This document shows, piece after piece, positions 1 through 5,534 of a stretch of DNA of 6,560 nucleotides. Each line of letters starts with the position of its first letter. Position 1 is the stretch's first letter. The translations under genes and the position numbers were made by a program. The notes beneath the pieces were generated by a model. The model ran no database searches. It saw only the letters and a program-made list of their open reading frames with translations, and was not told where the DNA came from. Origin of the DNA: an uncultured Clostridia bacterium (lineage in GTDB: Bacteria > Bacillota > Clostridia > Lachnospirales > Lachnospiraceae); the NCBI GenBank assembly GCA_945622055.1, contig CALZBV010000144.1, positions 1 through 6,560 of the forward strand, read 5' to 3'.

Positions 1-30
1 GGTGGCGTCCTGCAGTGATGTGCAATTTTG

Positions 31-180
31 TAAGTTTGACAATAGGTTCCTCCTTCATCTGTTGTTTTTACGCTGAACTACAATCTTATTCCATGGAATG
101 CCGGTGGAGCTTCACCGAAGAAGCAAAGCCGGAAAGGCACCCTGATACCTGCGCAGAAATCGGAAGGGCAGGACTTTGCC
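31..180 (+). promoter_or_regulatory. Possible degenerate or variant cobalamin-riboswitch-like RNA
   Basis: Seen: TTGACAATAGG at 36-46, GGAATGCCGGTGGAG at 95-109, and AAGCCGGAAAGGCACC (126-141) running into CTGATACCTGC (142-152). From memory these resemble, in order, the AATAGG entry, the GGGAA..GGTG core and the 3' 'AAGCCCGAA..ACCTGC' part of cobalamin (B12) riboswitches. CGGTG (102-106) can pair with CACCG (113-117) across a 6-nt loop, and GCC (128-130) with GGC (136-138). The highly conserved central CCCGC-AACGGT block is absent, so this would be a deletion remnant, an abbreviated variant, or a chance resemblance. A strong promoter starts afterwards at 352, so the element does not obviously lie in the metY transcript made from that promoter. 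Confidence is low. Confidence 0.27.
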
Positions 181-252
181 ATGAATGTATCATAACACGA
201 CCCGGTCTGGAATGGCAAGAGCTTATATCGGTTGGGAATGTAGAAAAATCAG

Positions 253-275
253 GTGCAATTATGTGAGAGTTGCAC
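253..275. repeat. Short inverted repeat upstream of the metY promoter
   Basis: GTGCAA (253-258) and TTGCAC (270-275) are perfect inverted copies separated by 11 nt. No T-tract follows, so it is not a terminator. It could be a regulator site or chance. The surrounding stretch from 181 to 342 shows no convincing gene. A run of G at 295-300 followed by ATG at 301 opens only a two-codon frame. Confidence 0.3.
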
Positions 276-342
276 AAATATGTAAAGTATATTAGGGGGG
301 ATGAATTAAAAATGGAGATAAAAAAGCCTAAATAAAAATATA

Positions 343-369
343 ATTTACCCCTTGACACGGTAGGTAAAT
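343..369. promoter_or_regulatory. Candidate operator 1 (27-bp dyad over the -35 box)
   Basis: ATTTACC (343-349) and GGTAAAT (363-369) are perfect 7-bp inverted arms across 13 nt, and the dyad is centred on the TTGACA -35 element. The overall length is close to the roughly 26-27 bp sites bound by Rrf2-family dimers such as IscR and CymR. An Rrf2 gene ends the same operon, so autorepression is a reasonable inference, but the binding protein is not shown by sequence alone. Confidence 0.4.
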
Positions 370-380
370 AGGATTATAAT
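352..380 (+). promoter_or_regulatory. Sigma-A promoter of the metY-cysK-nifS-nifU-rrf2 operon
   Basis: A consensus -35 TTGACA (352-357), exactly 17 nt of spacer and a consensus -10 TATAAT (375-380) predict a transcription start near 387. This leaves a leader of only about 36 nt before metY, too short for an S-box or T-box, so control is more likely by a DNA-binding protein at the flanking dyads than by a leader riboswitch. Confidence 0.88.
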
Positions 381-387
381 GCAAACA

Positions 388-406
388 ACCTACTAAATAA
401 GTCGGT
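388..406. promoter_or_regulatory. Candidate operator 2 (IscR-like dyad at the transcription start)
   Basis: ACCTACT (388-394) and AGTCGGT (400-406) form an inverted repeat with one mismatch around AAATA, placed exactly at the predicted start of transcription. The ACT-AT-rich-AGT core resembles IscR/Rrf2 recognition sites. The left arm ACCTAC (388-393) is also a perfect inverse of GTAGGT at 360-365, so the two dyads share sequence. A repressor bound here would block the operon promoter. The identity of the regulator is inferred. Confidence 0.45.
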
Positions 407-422
407 AAAAGGAGGAAACATT

Positions 423-1709
423 ATGGCGAATTACAAATTTGAGACACTACAGCTTCATGTAGGACAGGAACAGGCAGACCCGGCAACTGACGCGAGAGCA
501 GTACCGATTTATTTAACAACCTCTTATGTTTTTAAGGATTCCGCGCAGGCAGCCGGAAGATTTGGACTTACGGAGGGCGGTAATATTTATACCCGTTTGA
601 TGAATCCGACGTCTGACGTATTTGAAAAAAGAATAGCTGCATTAGAGGGTGGTGTTGCTGCCCTTGCTACTGCCTCCGGTTCCGCAGCGATTACGTATGC
701 CGTACAGAATATTGCCGTGGCAGGAGACCATATCGTTTCCTCTGCCAACCTGTATGGAGGCACGTATAATTTATTTGCAAATACGTTAAAGGAGCAGGGA
801 CTTACGACGACATTTGTGGATCCGGCTGCTCCGGAAAATTTTGAAAAGGCAATTCAGCCGAATACAAAGCTGATTTACGCAGAGACACTTGGAAACCCGA
901 ATTCTGATGTGATTGATATTGAGGCGATTGCCGCTGTTGCACATAAACATGGAATTCCGCTTGTCGTGGATAACACGTTTGCAACCCCGTATTTATTCCG
1001 TCCGATTGAACACGGCGCGGATATTGTGGTACATTCCGCAACGAAGTTTATCGGTGGTCACGGAACGGTAATGGGCGGTGTTGTTGTGGATGGAGGTAAG
1101 TTTGACTGGACGCAGAATGATAAGTTCCCGGGGCTTACGAAGCCGAATCCGTCATACCACGGGGTAGTATTCAGTGAGGTATGCGGAAATGTTGCCTATA
1201 TTACAAAGCTTCGTACGACACTCATGAGAGATCAGGGTGCAACCATTTCTCCGTTCAACTCCTTCCTTTTGTTACAGGGTTTGGAAACTCTTTCTCTTCG
1301 CGTGGAGCGTCATGTGGAGAATGCATTAAAGGTAGTTGAGTTTTTGAAGAATCACCCGCAGGTAGAGCGTGTTAATCACCCGTCACAGGCGACCGGAAAG
1401 GAGAAGGCGCTTTATGACCGGTATTATCCGAAGGGGGCGGGTTCCATATTTACCTTTGACATCAAAGGAACTGCGGAGGATGCAAAGAAGTTTACCGAGA
1501 GTCTTACGTTGTTCTCGCTTCTGGCAAATGTTGCCGATGTAAAGAGTCTGGTGATTCATCCGGCGTCCACGACGCATTCCCAGATGAATGAGGAAGAGCT
1601 TCTGGCTGCAGGCATCCGTCCGACAACGGTTCGTCTGTCTATTGGAACAGAGCATATTGACGACATTCTTGCGGATCTTTCCCAAGGCTTTGAGGCAGTG
1701 AAAAAGTGA
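423..1709 (+). CDS. metY: O-acetylhomoserine sulfhydrylase (O-acetylhomoserine aminocarboxypropyltransferase)
   Basis: A cytoplasmic PLP enzyme of the Cys/Met-metabolism family that joins O-acetylhomoserine and sulfide to give homocysteine and acetate, the direct-sulfhydrylation route to methionine. The 428 residues match the usual MetY length (about 430), longer than typical cystathionine gamma-synthases (about 380-400). Visible hallmarks are IYTRLMNPT (residues 55-63, Tyr/Arg contacting the PLP phosphate of the partner subunit), the YGGTY segment near 111-115, VVDNTFATP with Asp183, and HSATKFIGGHG with the PLP lysine at Lys208. The ATG at 423 follows AAAGGAGG (408-415) at good spacing. It is the first gene of the operon, directly behind a consensus promoter. 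Supplying homocysteine from sulfide fits the neighbouring cysK. A related activity on O-succinylhomoserine or O-acetylserine cannot be excluded from sequence alone. Confidence 0.94.
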   Translation: MANYKFETLQLHVGQEQADPATDARAVPIYLTTSYVFKDSAQAAGRFGLTEGGNIYTRLMNPTSDVFEKRIAALEGGVAALATASGSAAITYAVQNIAVAGDHIVSSANLYGGTYNLFANTLKEQGLTTTFVDPAAPENFEKAIQPNTKLIYAETLGNPNSDVIDIEAIAAVAHKHGIPLVVDNTFATPYLFRPIEHGADIVVHSATKFIGGHGTVMGGVVVDGGKFDWTQNDKFPGLTKPNPSYHGVVFSEVCGNVAYITKLRTTLMRDQGATISPFNSFLLLQGLETLSLRVERHVENALKVVEFLKNHPQVERVNHPSQATGKEKALYDRYYPKGAGSIFTFDIKGTAEDAKKFTESLTLFSLLANVADVKSLVIHPASTTHSQMNEEELLAAGIRPTTVRLSIGTEHIDDILADLSQGFEAVKK

Positions 1710-1727
1710 TTTTGGGAACGAAAAAGA

Positions 1728-1802
1728 AGGAAACCTTGAAGAAGAAACGTTTCCTGATAAACTGACAGATGAGAATGTGGCGCATTGCTGAATCAAATGC
1801 GC
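1728..1802 (+). other. metY-cysK intergenic region with two hairpins
   Basis: The 109-nt gap between metY and cysK is the largest within the operon. It contains AGGAAAC (1728-1734) pairing with GTTTCCT (1749-1755) across 14 nt, and GCGCATT (1780-1786) pairing perfectly with AATGCGC (1796-1802) across 9 nt. The second hairpin ends three bases before the cysK ribosome binding site. Neither is followed by a T-tract, so they are not clear terminators. They may be mRNA processing or stabilising structures that set different levels of MetY and CysK. I see no good internal promoter here. Confidence 0.45.
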
Positions 1803-1818
1803 AAAAGGAGGACAAACT

Positions 1819-2751
1819 ATGAGTAAAGTATATACATCTGCCGATCAGCTGATCGGAAATACACCGTTACTTGAATTAACGAAGCTGGAAAAGTCTTTGG
1901 GGCTTAAGGCACGTGTTCTTGCAAAGCTGGAATATCTGAATCCGGCTGGCTCGGTAAAGGATCGTGTTGCAAAGGCAATGATTGACGATGCAGAGGAAAG
2001 AGGAGTATTGAAGGCAGACTCCGTAATCATTGAGCCGACCTCCGGTAATACCGGAATCGGACTTGCAAGTGTAGCAGCTGCCAGAGGGTATCGTGTCATC
2101 ATTGTAATGCCGGATACCATGAGTGTTGAACGAAGACAGCTGATGAAGGCATACGGTGCGGAGCTTGTGCTTACTGAGGGTGCAAAGGGAATGAAGGGTG
2201 CAATTGCAAAGGCTGAGGAGCTTGCAAAGGAAATTCCGAACAGCTTTATTCCGGGACAGTTTGTGAATCCGGCCAATTCCGCTGCACACCGCACAACAAC
2301 AGGTCCGGAAATCTGGGCAGACACCGACGGTGAGGTTGATATTTTTGTTGCCGGGGTAGGAACCGGAGGAACAGTTACCGGTGTCGGTGAGTATTTAAAG
2401 AGCAGAAAACCGGCAGTAAAGGTCGTTGCCGTAGAACCGGCTTCTTCTGCAGTTTTGTCCACCGGCGTGGCAGGAGCACATAAAATTCAGGGAATCGGAG
2501 CAGGCTTTGTTCCGGAGGTGTTAAATACAAAAATTTATGACGAGATAATTCCGGTGGAAAATGAGGATGCATTTGCAACCGGGAAAAAGATAGGACAGAC
2601 TGAGGGCGTGCTGGTGGGAATTTCCTCCGGTGCAGCTGTCTGGGCTGCCCTTGAGCTTGCAAAGCGCCCGGAAAATGAAGGAAAGACGATTGTGGTATTG
2701 CTTCCGGATACCGGCGACCGTTATCTTTCCACCCCGATGTTTGCAGAATAA
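1819..2751 (+). CDS. cysK: Cysteine synthase (O-acetylserine sulfhydrylase)
   Basis: A PLP-dependent cytoplasmic enzyme making L-cysteine from O-acetyl-L-serine and sulfide. The 310 residues are typical of CysK. Visible are NPAGSVKDR with the PLP Schiff-base lysine at Lys47, the substrate loop EPTSGNTGIGLA (72-83), the PLP phosphate loop GVGTGGTVTGVG (179-190) and the C-terminal GISSGAA (267-273) whose serine contacts the pyridine nitrogen. The ATG at 1819 follows AAAGGAGG, a strong ribosome binding site. The downstream nifS starts 9 nt after the stop, and the nifS ribosome binding site (GGAGAGG) abuts the cysK stop, suggesting coupled translation. Placing cysteine synthesis directly before a cysteine desulfurase links cysteine supply to Fe-S assembly. 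A cystathionine beta-synthase role is unlikely given the length and lack of extra domains. Confidence 0.95.
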   Translation: MSKVYTSADQLIGNTPLLELTKLEKSLGLKARVLAKLEYLNPAGSVKDRVAKAMIDDAEERGVLKADSVIIEPTSGNTGIGLASVAAARGYRVIIVMPDTMSVERRQLMKAYGAELVLTEGAKGMKGAIAKAEELAKEIPNSFIPGQFVNPANSAAHRTTTGPEIWADTDGEVDIFVAGVGTGGTVTGVGEYLKSRKPAVKVVAVEPASSAVLSTGVAGAHKIQGIGAGFVPEVLNTKIYDEIIPVENEDAFATGKKIGQTEGVLVGISSGAAVWAALELAKRPENEGKTIVVLLPDTGDRYLSTPMFAE

Positions 2752-2760
2752 GGAGAGGCT

Positions 2761-3951
2761 ATGATTTATGCAGATAATGCCGCTACCACGGCGATGAGCA
2801 AAAAAGCCATTCATGCGATGCTGCCGTACCTTGATGAAGTATATGGCAATCCTTCCAGCCTGTATGCTTTTGGACAGAAGGCAAAGGAGGCGTTGGAAGC
2901 TGCCAGAGGACGGATTGCAGCGTGTCTTGGCTGTGAGGCGAGAGAAATTACCTTTACGTCAGGAGGAAGTGAGTCAGACAATCAGGCGATTATGACCGCA
3001 GCAGCACTCGGAGAAAAAAAGGGAAGAAAGCATATTATTTCTACAGCATTTGAGCATCATGCCGTACTGCATACACTGGAAAAGCTGAAAAAAAGAGGAT
3101 TTGAGATAACCCTGCTTCCTGTTCACGAAAACGGAATTGTTACCGCAAAACAGGTGGCGGAGGCTATTCGTGAGGATACCTGCCTCGTGACGGTAATGTA
3201 TGCAAACAACGAGATTGGGACGATTCAGCCTGTTTCAGAGATTGGAGCCGTCTGCAGGGAAAAGGGTGTTTTGTTTCATAGTGACGCAGTTCAGGCGGCC
3301 GGACATCTTCCGGTCAATGTAAATGAGCAGAAAATTGATATGCTGTCGCTTTCGGCACACAAATTTCATGGACCGAAGGGGATTGGTGTTTTATATGCAA
3401 AGCGCGGAATACTGCTGGAGAGCATCATAAGTGGCGGAGCACAGGAACGCGGAAAACGTGCGGGCACGGAAAATCTGGCCGCAATCGTGGGAATGGCTGC
3501 GGCGCTGGAAGAGGCCTGTGCCGAAATCGACAATAATGCGAAGAGGCTTACTGCTTTGCGAGACAGATTAATTGCCGGGTTAAATAAAATTCCGTATTCA
3601 GAGTTAAACGGTGACGCCGGGAAACGTCTGCCGGGAAATGTAAACTTCTGTTTCGAGGGAATTGAAGGAGAGTCCCTTCTTCTGTTGCTCGATGATAAGG
3701 GGATTTGCGCTTCGTCCGGCTCCGCATGTACCTCCGGCTCATTAGATCCAAGCCATGTTCTGCTTGCAATCGGTCGTCCGCATGAGGTTGCGCATGGCTC
3801 ATTGCGGCTAACGCTTGGAGAGAATACGACGGAGGACGAGGTTGATTATATGATTCAGGCAGTTACGGAGGTTGTGACATATTTAAGAAATATGTCTCCG
3901 TTCTGGCGTGATCTTTCGACGGGCAGGCGTCCGCATGTTTTTGCAGAATAA
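2761..3951 (+). CDS. nifS: Cysteine desulfurase (NifS/IscS type)
   Basis: A PLP enzyme of the class-V aminotransferase fold that converts L-cysteine to L-alanine and holds the sulfur as a persulfide for Fe-S clusters and other thio-products. The 396-residue protein shows the YADNAATT N-terminus (3-10), TSGGSESDNQAI (66-77), EHHAV with the PLP-stacking histidine (98-102), HSDAVQAAG (173-181), SAHKFHGPKG with the PLP lysine Lys201, RAGTENL (233-239) and SSGSACTSGS (318-327) with the persulfide cysteine at Cys323. The long mobile loop around Cys323 marks the group I NifS/IscS class rather than SufS. The start ATG follows GGAGAGG. The next gene, the scaffold that receives the sulfur, begins 10 nt after the stop. 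The last codons (FAE, stop) repeat the end of cysK. Whether it serves mainly Fe-S assembly or also tRNA thiolation cannot be told; no mnmA gene is present here. Confidence 0.95.
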   Translation: MIYADNAATTAMSKKAIHAMLPYLDEVYGNPSSLYAFGQKAKEALEAARGRIAACLGCEAREITFTSGGSESDNQAIMTAAALGEKKGRKHIISTAFEHHAVLHTLEKLKKRGFEITLLPVHENGIVTAKQVAEAIREDTCLVTVMYANNEIGTIQPVSEIGAVCREKGVLFHSDAVQAAGHLPVNVNEQKIDMLSLSAHKFHGPKGIGVLYAKRGILLESIISGGAQERGKRAGTENLAAIVGMAAALEEACAEIDNNAKRLTALRDRLIAGLNKIPYSELNGDAGKRLPGNVNFCFEGIEGESLLLLLDDKGICASSGSACTSGSLDPSHVLLAIGRPHEVAHGSLRLTLGENTTEDEVDYMIQAVTEVVTYLRNMSPFWRDLSTGRRPHVFAE

Positions 3952-3961
3952 GAGGTGAGCT

Positions 3962-4399
3962 ATGGCATTATACAGTGAAAAGGTAATGGATCATTTCCGC
4001 AATCCACGGAACGTCGGTGTAATTGAAGATGCTGACGGCATCGGTGAGGTTGGCAATCCGGTTTGCGGAGATATCATGAAGATATATCTGAAAATAGAGA
4101 ATGAAACGGTTACGGATGTGAAATTCGAAACCTTTGGCTGCGGCAGTGCAATTGCCTCCAGCTCCATGGCGACGGAGATGATTAAGGGAAAGCCGCTCTC
4201 GGAGGCACTTACGCTTACGAACAAGGCAGTGACGGAGGCTTTGGACGGATTGCCGGCGCATAAGCTGCACTGCTCGGTGCTTGCTGAAGAGGCAATCAAG
4301 AAGGCGGTCCGGGATTATTATGACAGAAACGGTATTGCTTACGATCCGGCGCAGTTCCCGGATTGTGACAGCTGTGCTTCCTTAGAAGAAAGGGCCTAA
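3962..4399 (+). CDS. nifU: Fe-S cluster assembly scaffold IscU (NifU N-domain type)
   Basis: A small cytoplasmic scaffold on which Fe-S clusters are built using sulfur from NifS. The 145 residues cover only the U-type domain; the ferredoxin-like and C-terminal domains of full NifU are absent. The three cluster cysteines are visible: GNPVCGD (Cys35 with the conserved Asp37), FGCGSAIASSS (Cys60) and LPAHKLHCSVLAEEAI (Cys104). LPAHK stands where Escherichia coli IscU has the LPPVK chaperone-recognition motif, so binding to an HscA-type chaperone is doubtful, and no hscA/hscB lies nearby. A C-terminal tail adds CDSC (Cys135 and Cys138), a possible extra metal or redox site. The ATG follows GAGGTGAG, 10 nt after nifS. 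Confidence 0.94.
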   Translation: MALYSEKVMDHFRNPRNVGVIEDADGIGEVGNPVCGDIMKIYLKIENETVTDVKFETFGCGSAIASSSMATEMIKGKPLSEALTLTNKAVTEALDGLPAHKLHCSVLAEEAIKKAVRDYYDRNGIAYDPAQFPDCDSCASLEERA

Positions 4400-4431
4400 G
4401 GGGTTGAAAAAACGGGAAAGGTGGGAAGACC

Positions 4432-4866
4432 ATGTTTATGGTATCTACGCGCGGGCGGTATGCCCTTCGTGTGATGATTGATCTGGCAGAGCATGACCGC
4501 GGTGGCTATATTGCCATGAAGGAAGTGGCAGAGCGCCAGAATATTTCGCTGAAATACATGGAAAAAATCCTTCCGCTTCTGGTTTCCGGAAAGCTCGTGG
4601 AGGGTATCCACGGAAAGGGTGGCGGATACCGGCTTACCCGAAGACCGGAGGAATATAAAATCAGAGAAATTCTCCGGCTGACTGAAGGCGGACTTGCCCC
4701 GGTTGCCTGTCTGGAATGTGGCTCTGAACCGTGCAAATATAAGTCGGAATGTCGAACGCTTCCGCTCTGGACAGAGCTTGACAAAAGGATAAATGAATAT
4801 CTGGACAGTGTTACCCTTGCACAGTATGTATGGGAAAGCTCGGGACAGAATGAACAGGAAAAATAA
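4432..4866 (+). CDS. Rrf2-family transcriptional regulator (IscR/CymR-like)
   Basis: A 144-residue winged-helix DNA-binding protein. The N-terminus has the family signature STRGRYALRVMIDLA (5-19), a helix-turn-helix around residues 26-55 (MKEVAERQNISLKYMEKIL) and the wing HGKGGGYRLTR (60-70). Four cysteines follow at 93, 96, 101 and 107 in a CLECGSEPC...SEC arrangement just before LPLW. IscR binds a [2Fe-2S] cluster with three cysteines at 92, 98 and 104 and His107, so a cluster-sensing role is plausible although the spacing differs. CymR, the cysteine-metabolism regulator, is the main alternative, and this operon contains both kinds of target. ATG 4432 is preferred over ATG 4438 because AAAGGTGG (4417-4424) lies 7 nt upstream of it. 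It is the last gene of the operon, so feedback on the promoter at 352-380 is inferred. Confidence 0.92.
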   Translation: MFMVSTRGRYALRVMIDLAEHDRGGYIAMKEVAERQNISLKYMEKILPLLVSGKLVEGIHGKGGGYRLTRRPEEYKIREILRLTEGGLAPVACLECGSEPCKYKSECRTLPLWTELDKRINEYLDSVTLAQYVWESSGQNEQEK

Positions 4867-4875
4867 GCGATGCAG

Positions 4876-4907
4876 ATGCCTTCCTTAATCGGAGGGCATT
4901 TTCTGTT
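4876..4907 (+). terminator. Rho-independent terminator of the metY-rrf2 operon
   Basis: ATGCCTTCC (4876-4884) pairs with GGAGGGCAT (4891-4899) across the 6-nt loop TTAATC, giving a 9-bp stem with one G-T pair, followed by TTTCTGTT. It starts 10 nt after the Rrf2 stop codon, so it closes the five-gene transcript and separates it from the sigma-factor unit. Confidence 0.85.
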
Positions 4908-4965
4908 ATAGAAGCATGCCGAAAAATCAGGTTGCCGGAGCCGGTGATAGAAATATGCATGCAAC

Positions 4966-5020
4966 AAAGTTATTTAAAATTTTTTTCGCACATTTTACCG
5001 TCCTGAATCGTTTATATAGT
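4966..5020 (+). promoter_or_regulatory. AT-rich presumed promoter region of the sigma-factor gene
   Basis: After the terminator, an A/T tract (4966-4987) is followed by CCGTCC (4998-5003) and CGTTTATATAG (5009-5019). CGTC- or CGT-type -10 elements are used by many Firmicute ECF sigma factors, and such genes are usually autoregulated, so this is the likely promoter zone. I cannot identify a convincing matching -35 at 16-17 nt, so the exact elements are unassigned. Confidence 0.35.
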
Positions 5021-5033
5021 GAAAGGCCTTTCA
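5020..5033. repeat. 14-bp perfect palindrome before the sigma-factor gene
   Basis: TGAAAGGCCTTTCA is a perfect palindrome located between the presumed promoter and the ribosome binding site at 5047-5054. It has no loop and no T-tract, so it is more like a protein-binding site than a terminator. Its location would allow a bound protein to block early transcription of the unit. Role inferred. Confidence 0.5.
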
Positions 5034-5061
5034 GAAAATAACGGACAAAGGAGATGAGGGT

Positions 5062-5532
5062 TTGGACAGAGCTGACTATGAGCGCATCGTTCGCAAGCAT
5101 ATGGATACGATATACAGGATGGCAGTCAGCTATACCCAAAACCCGGCAGATGCGGATGATATTGTTCAGCAGACCTTTGTAAAGCTGCTTTCCAGACGGG
5201 AGGCATTTACGGATGAGGAACATGAAAAGCGCTGGCTGATTCGTGTGTGCGTCAATGAATGCAACAGCTTTTTTTCTTCCTTTTGGAGAAAAAGGGTGGA
5301 CTCTATTGATGCTATCGAAAAGGAACCGGAGTTTACATTGCAGGAAAACAGAGACCTGTATGAAGCAATAAAAAAACTCCCGCCAAAATGCAGTATTGTG
5401 ATTTATCTGTTTTATTACGAGGGTTATTCCACAAAGGAAATTGCCGGGATGTTATGTATCAGGGAGGCAACTGTCAGGACCAGGCTTGTCCGTGCAAGAA
5501 AACTGTTAAGGGATGAGCTTTCGGAGGTGTGA
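5062..5532 (+). CDS. RNA polymerase sigma factor, sigma-70 family, ECF type
   Basis: A 156-residue two-domain sigma factor that would direct RNA polymerase to a small stress or envelope regulon. Region 2 covers roughly residues 8-73, with the core-binding PADADDIVQQTFVKLL (28-43) and the -10-recognising KRWLIRVCVNECNSFF (56-71). A short linker follows, then region 4 (about 98-153) with LPPKCSIVIYLFYYEGYSTKEIAGMLCIREATVRTRLVRARKLLR, a helix-turn-helix for the -35 element. The start is TTG at 5062: AAAGGAGA (5047-5054) lies at good spacing, and the next in-frame ATG (residue 14) would cut into region 2. Sigma-1.1, sigma-3 and any C-terminal extension are absent, as usual for ECF factors. The next gene starts 2 nt after its stop and probably encodes its anti-sigma factor. 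Confidence 0.92.
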   Translation: MDRADYERIVRKHMDTIYRMAVSYTQNPADADDIVQQTFVKLLSRREAFTDEEHEKRWLIRVCVNECNSFFSSFWRKRVDSIDAIEKEPEFTLQENRDLYEAIKKLPPKCSIVIYLFYYEGYSTKEIAGMLCIREATVRTRLVRARKLLRDELSEV

Positions 5533-5534
5533 AA

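Noticed and set aside
15..266. 83-residue + strand open frame at the window start
   Set aside because: No ribosome binding site at good spacing, no recognisable domain, odd composition, and it overlaps the riboswitch-like region. Treated as non-coding.
270..293. Possible second promoter (TTGCAC and TATATT)
   Set aside because: The spacer is only 12 nt, too short for a sigma-A promoter.
301..334. Leader-peptide-like short frames between 301 and 334
   Set aside because: The first frame has two codons and the second (ATG 312) is seven codons with its G-rich stretch too far upstream. Both precede the mapped promoter, so they would not be in its transcript.
86..358. 90-residue - strand open frame
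   Set aside because: It runs through the operon promoter and lacks any family features; it is a chance frame in an intergenic region.
387..422. SAM riboswitch or T-box controlling metY
   Set aside because: The predicted leader is only about 36 nt and contains no such motif.
1845..2462. 205-residue - strand frame opposite cysK
   Set aside because: It is the antisense shadow of a clear CysK coding sequence, with low-complexity Ser/Ala content and no ribosome binding site.
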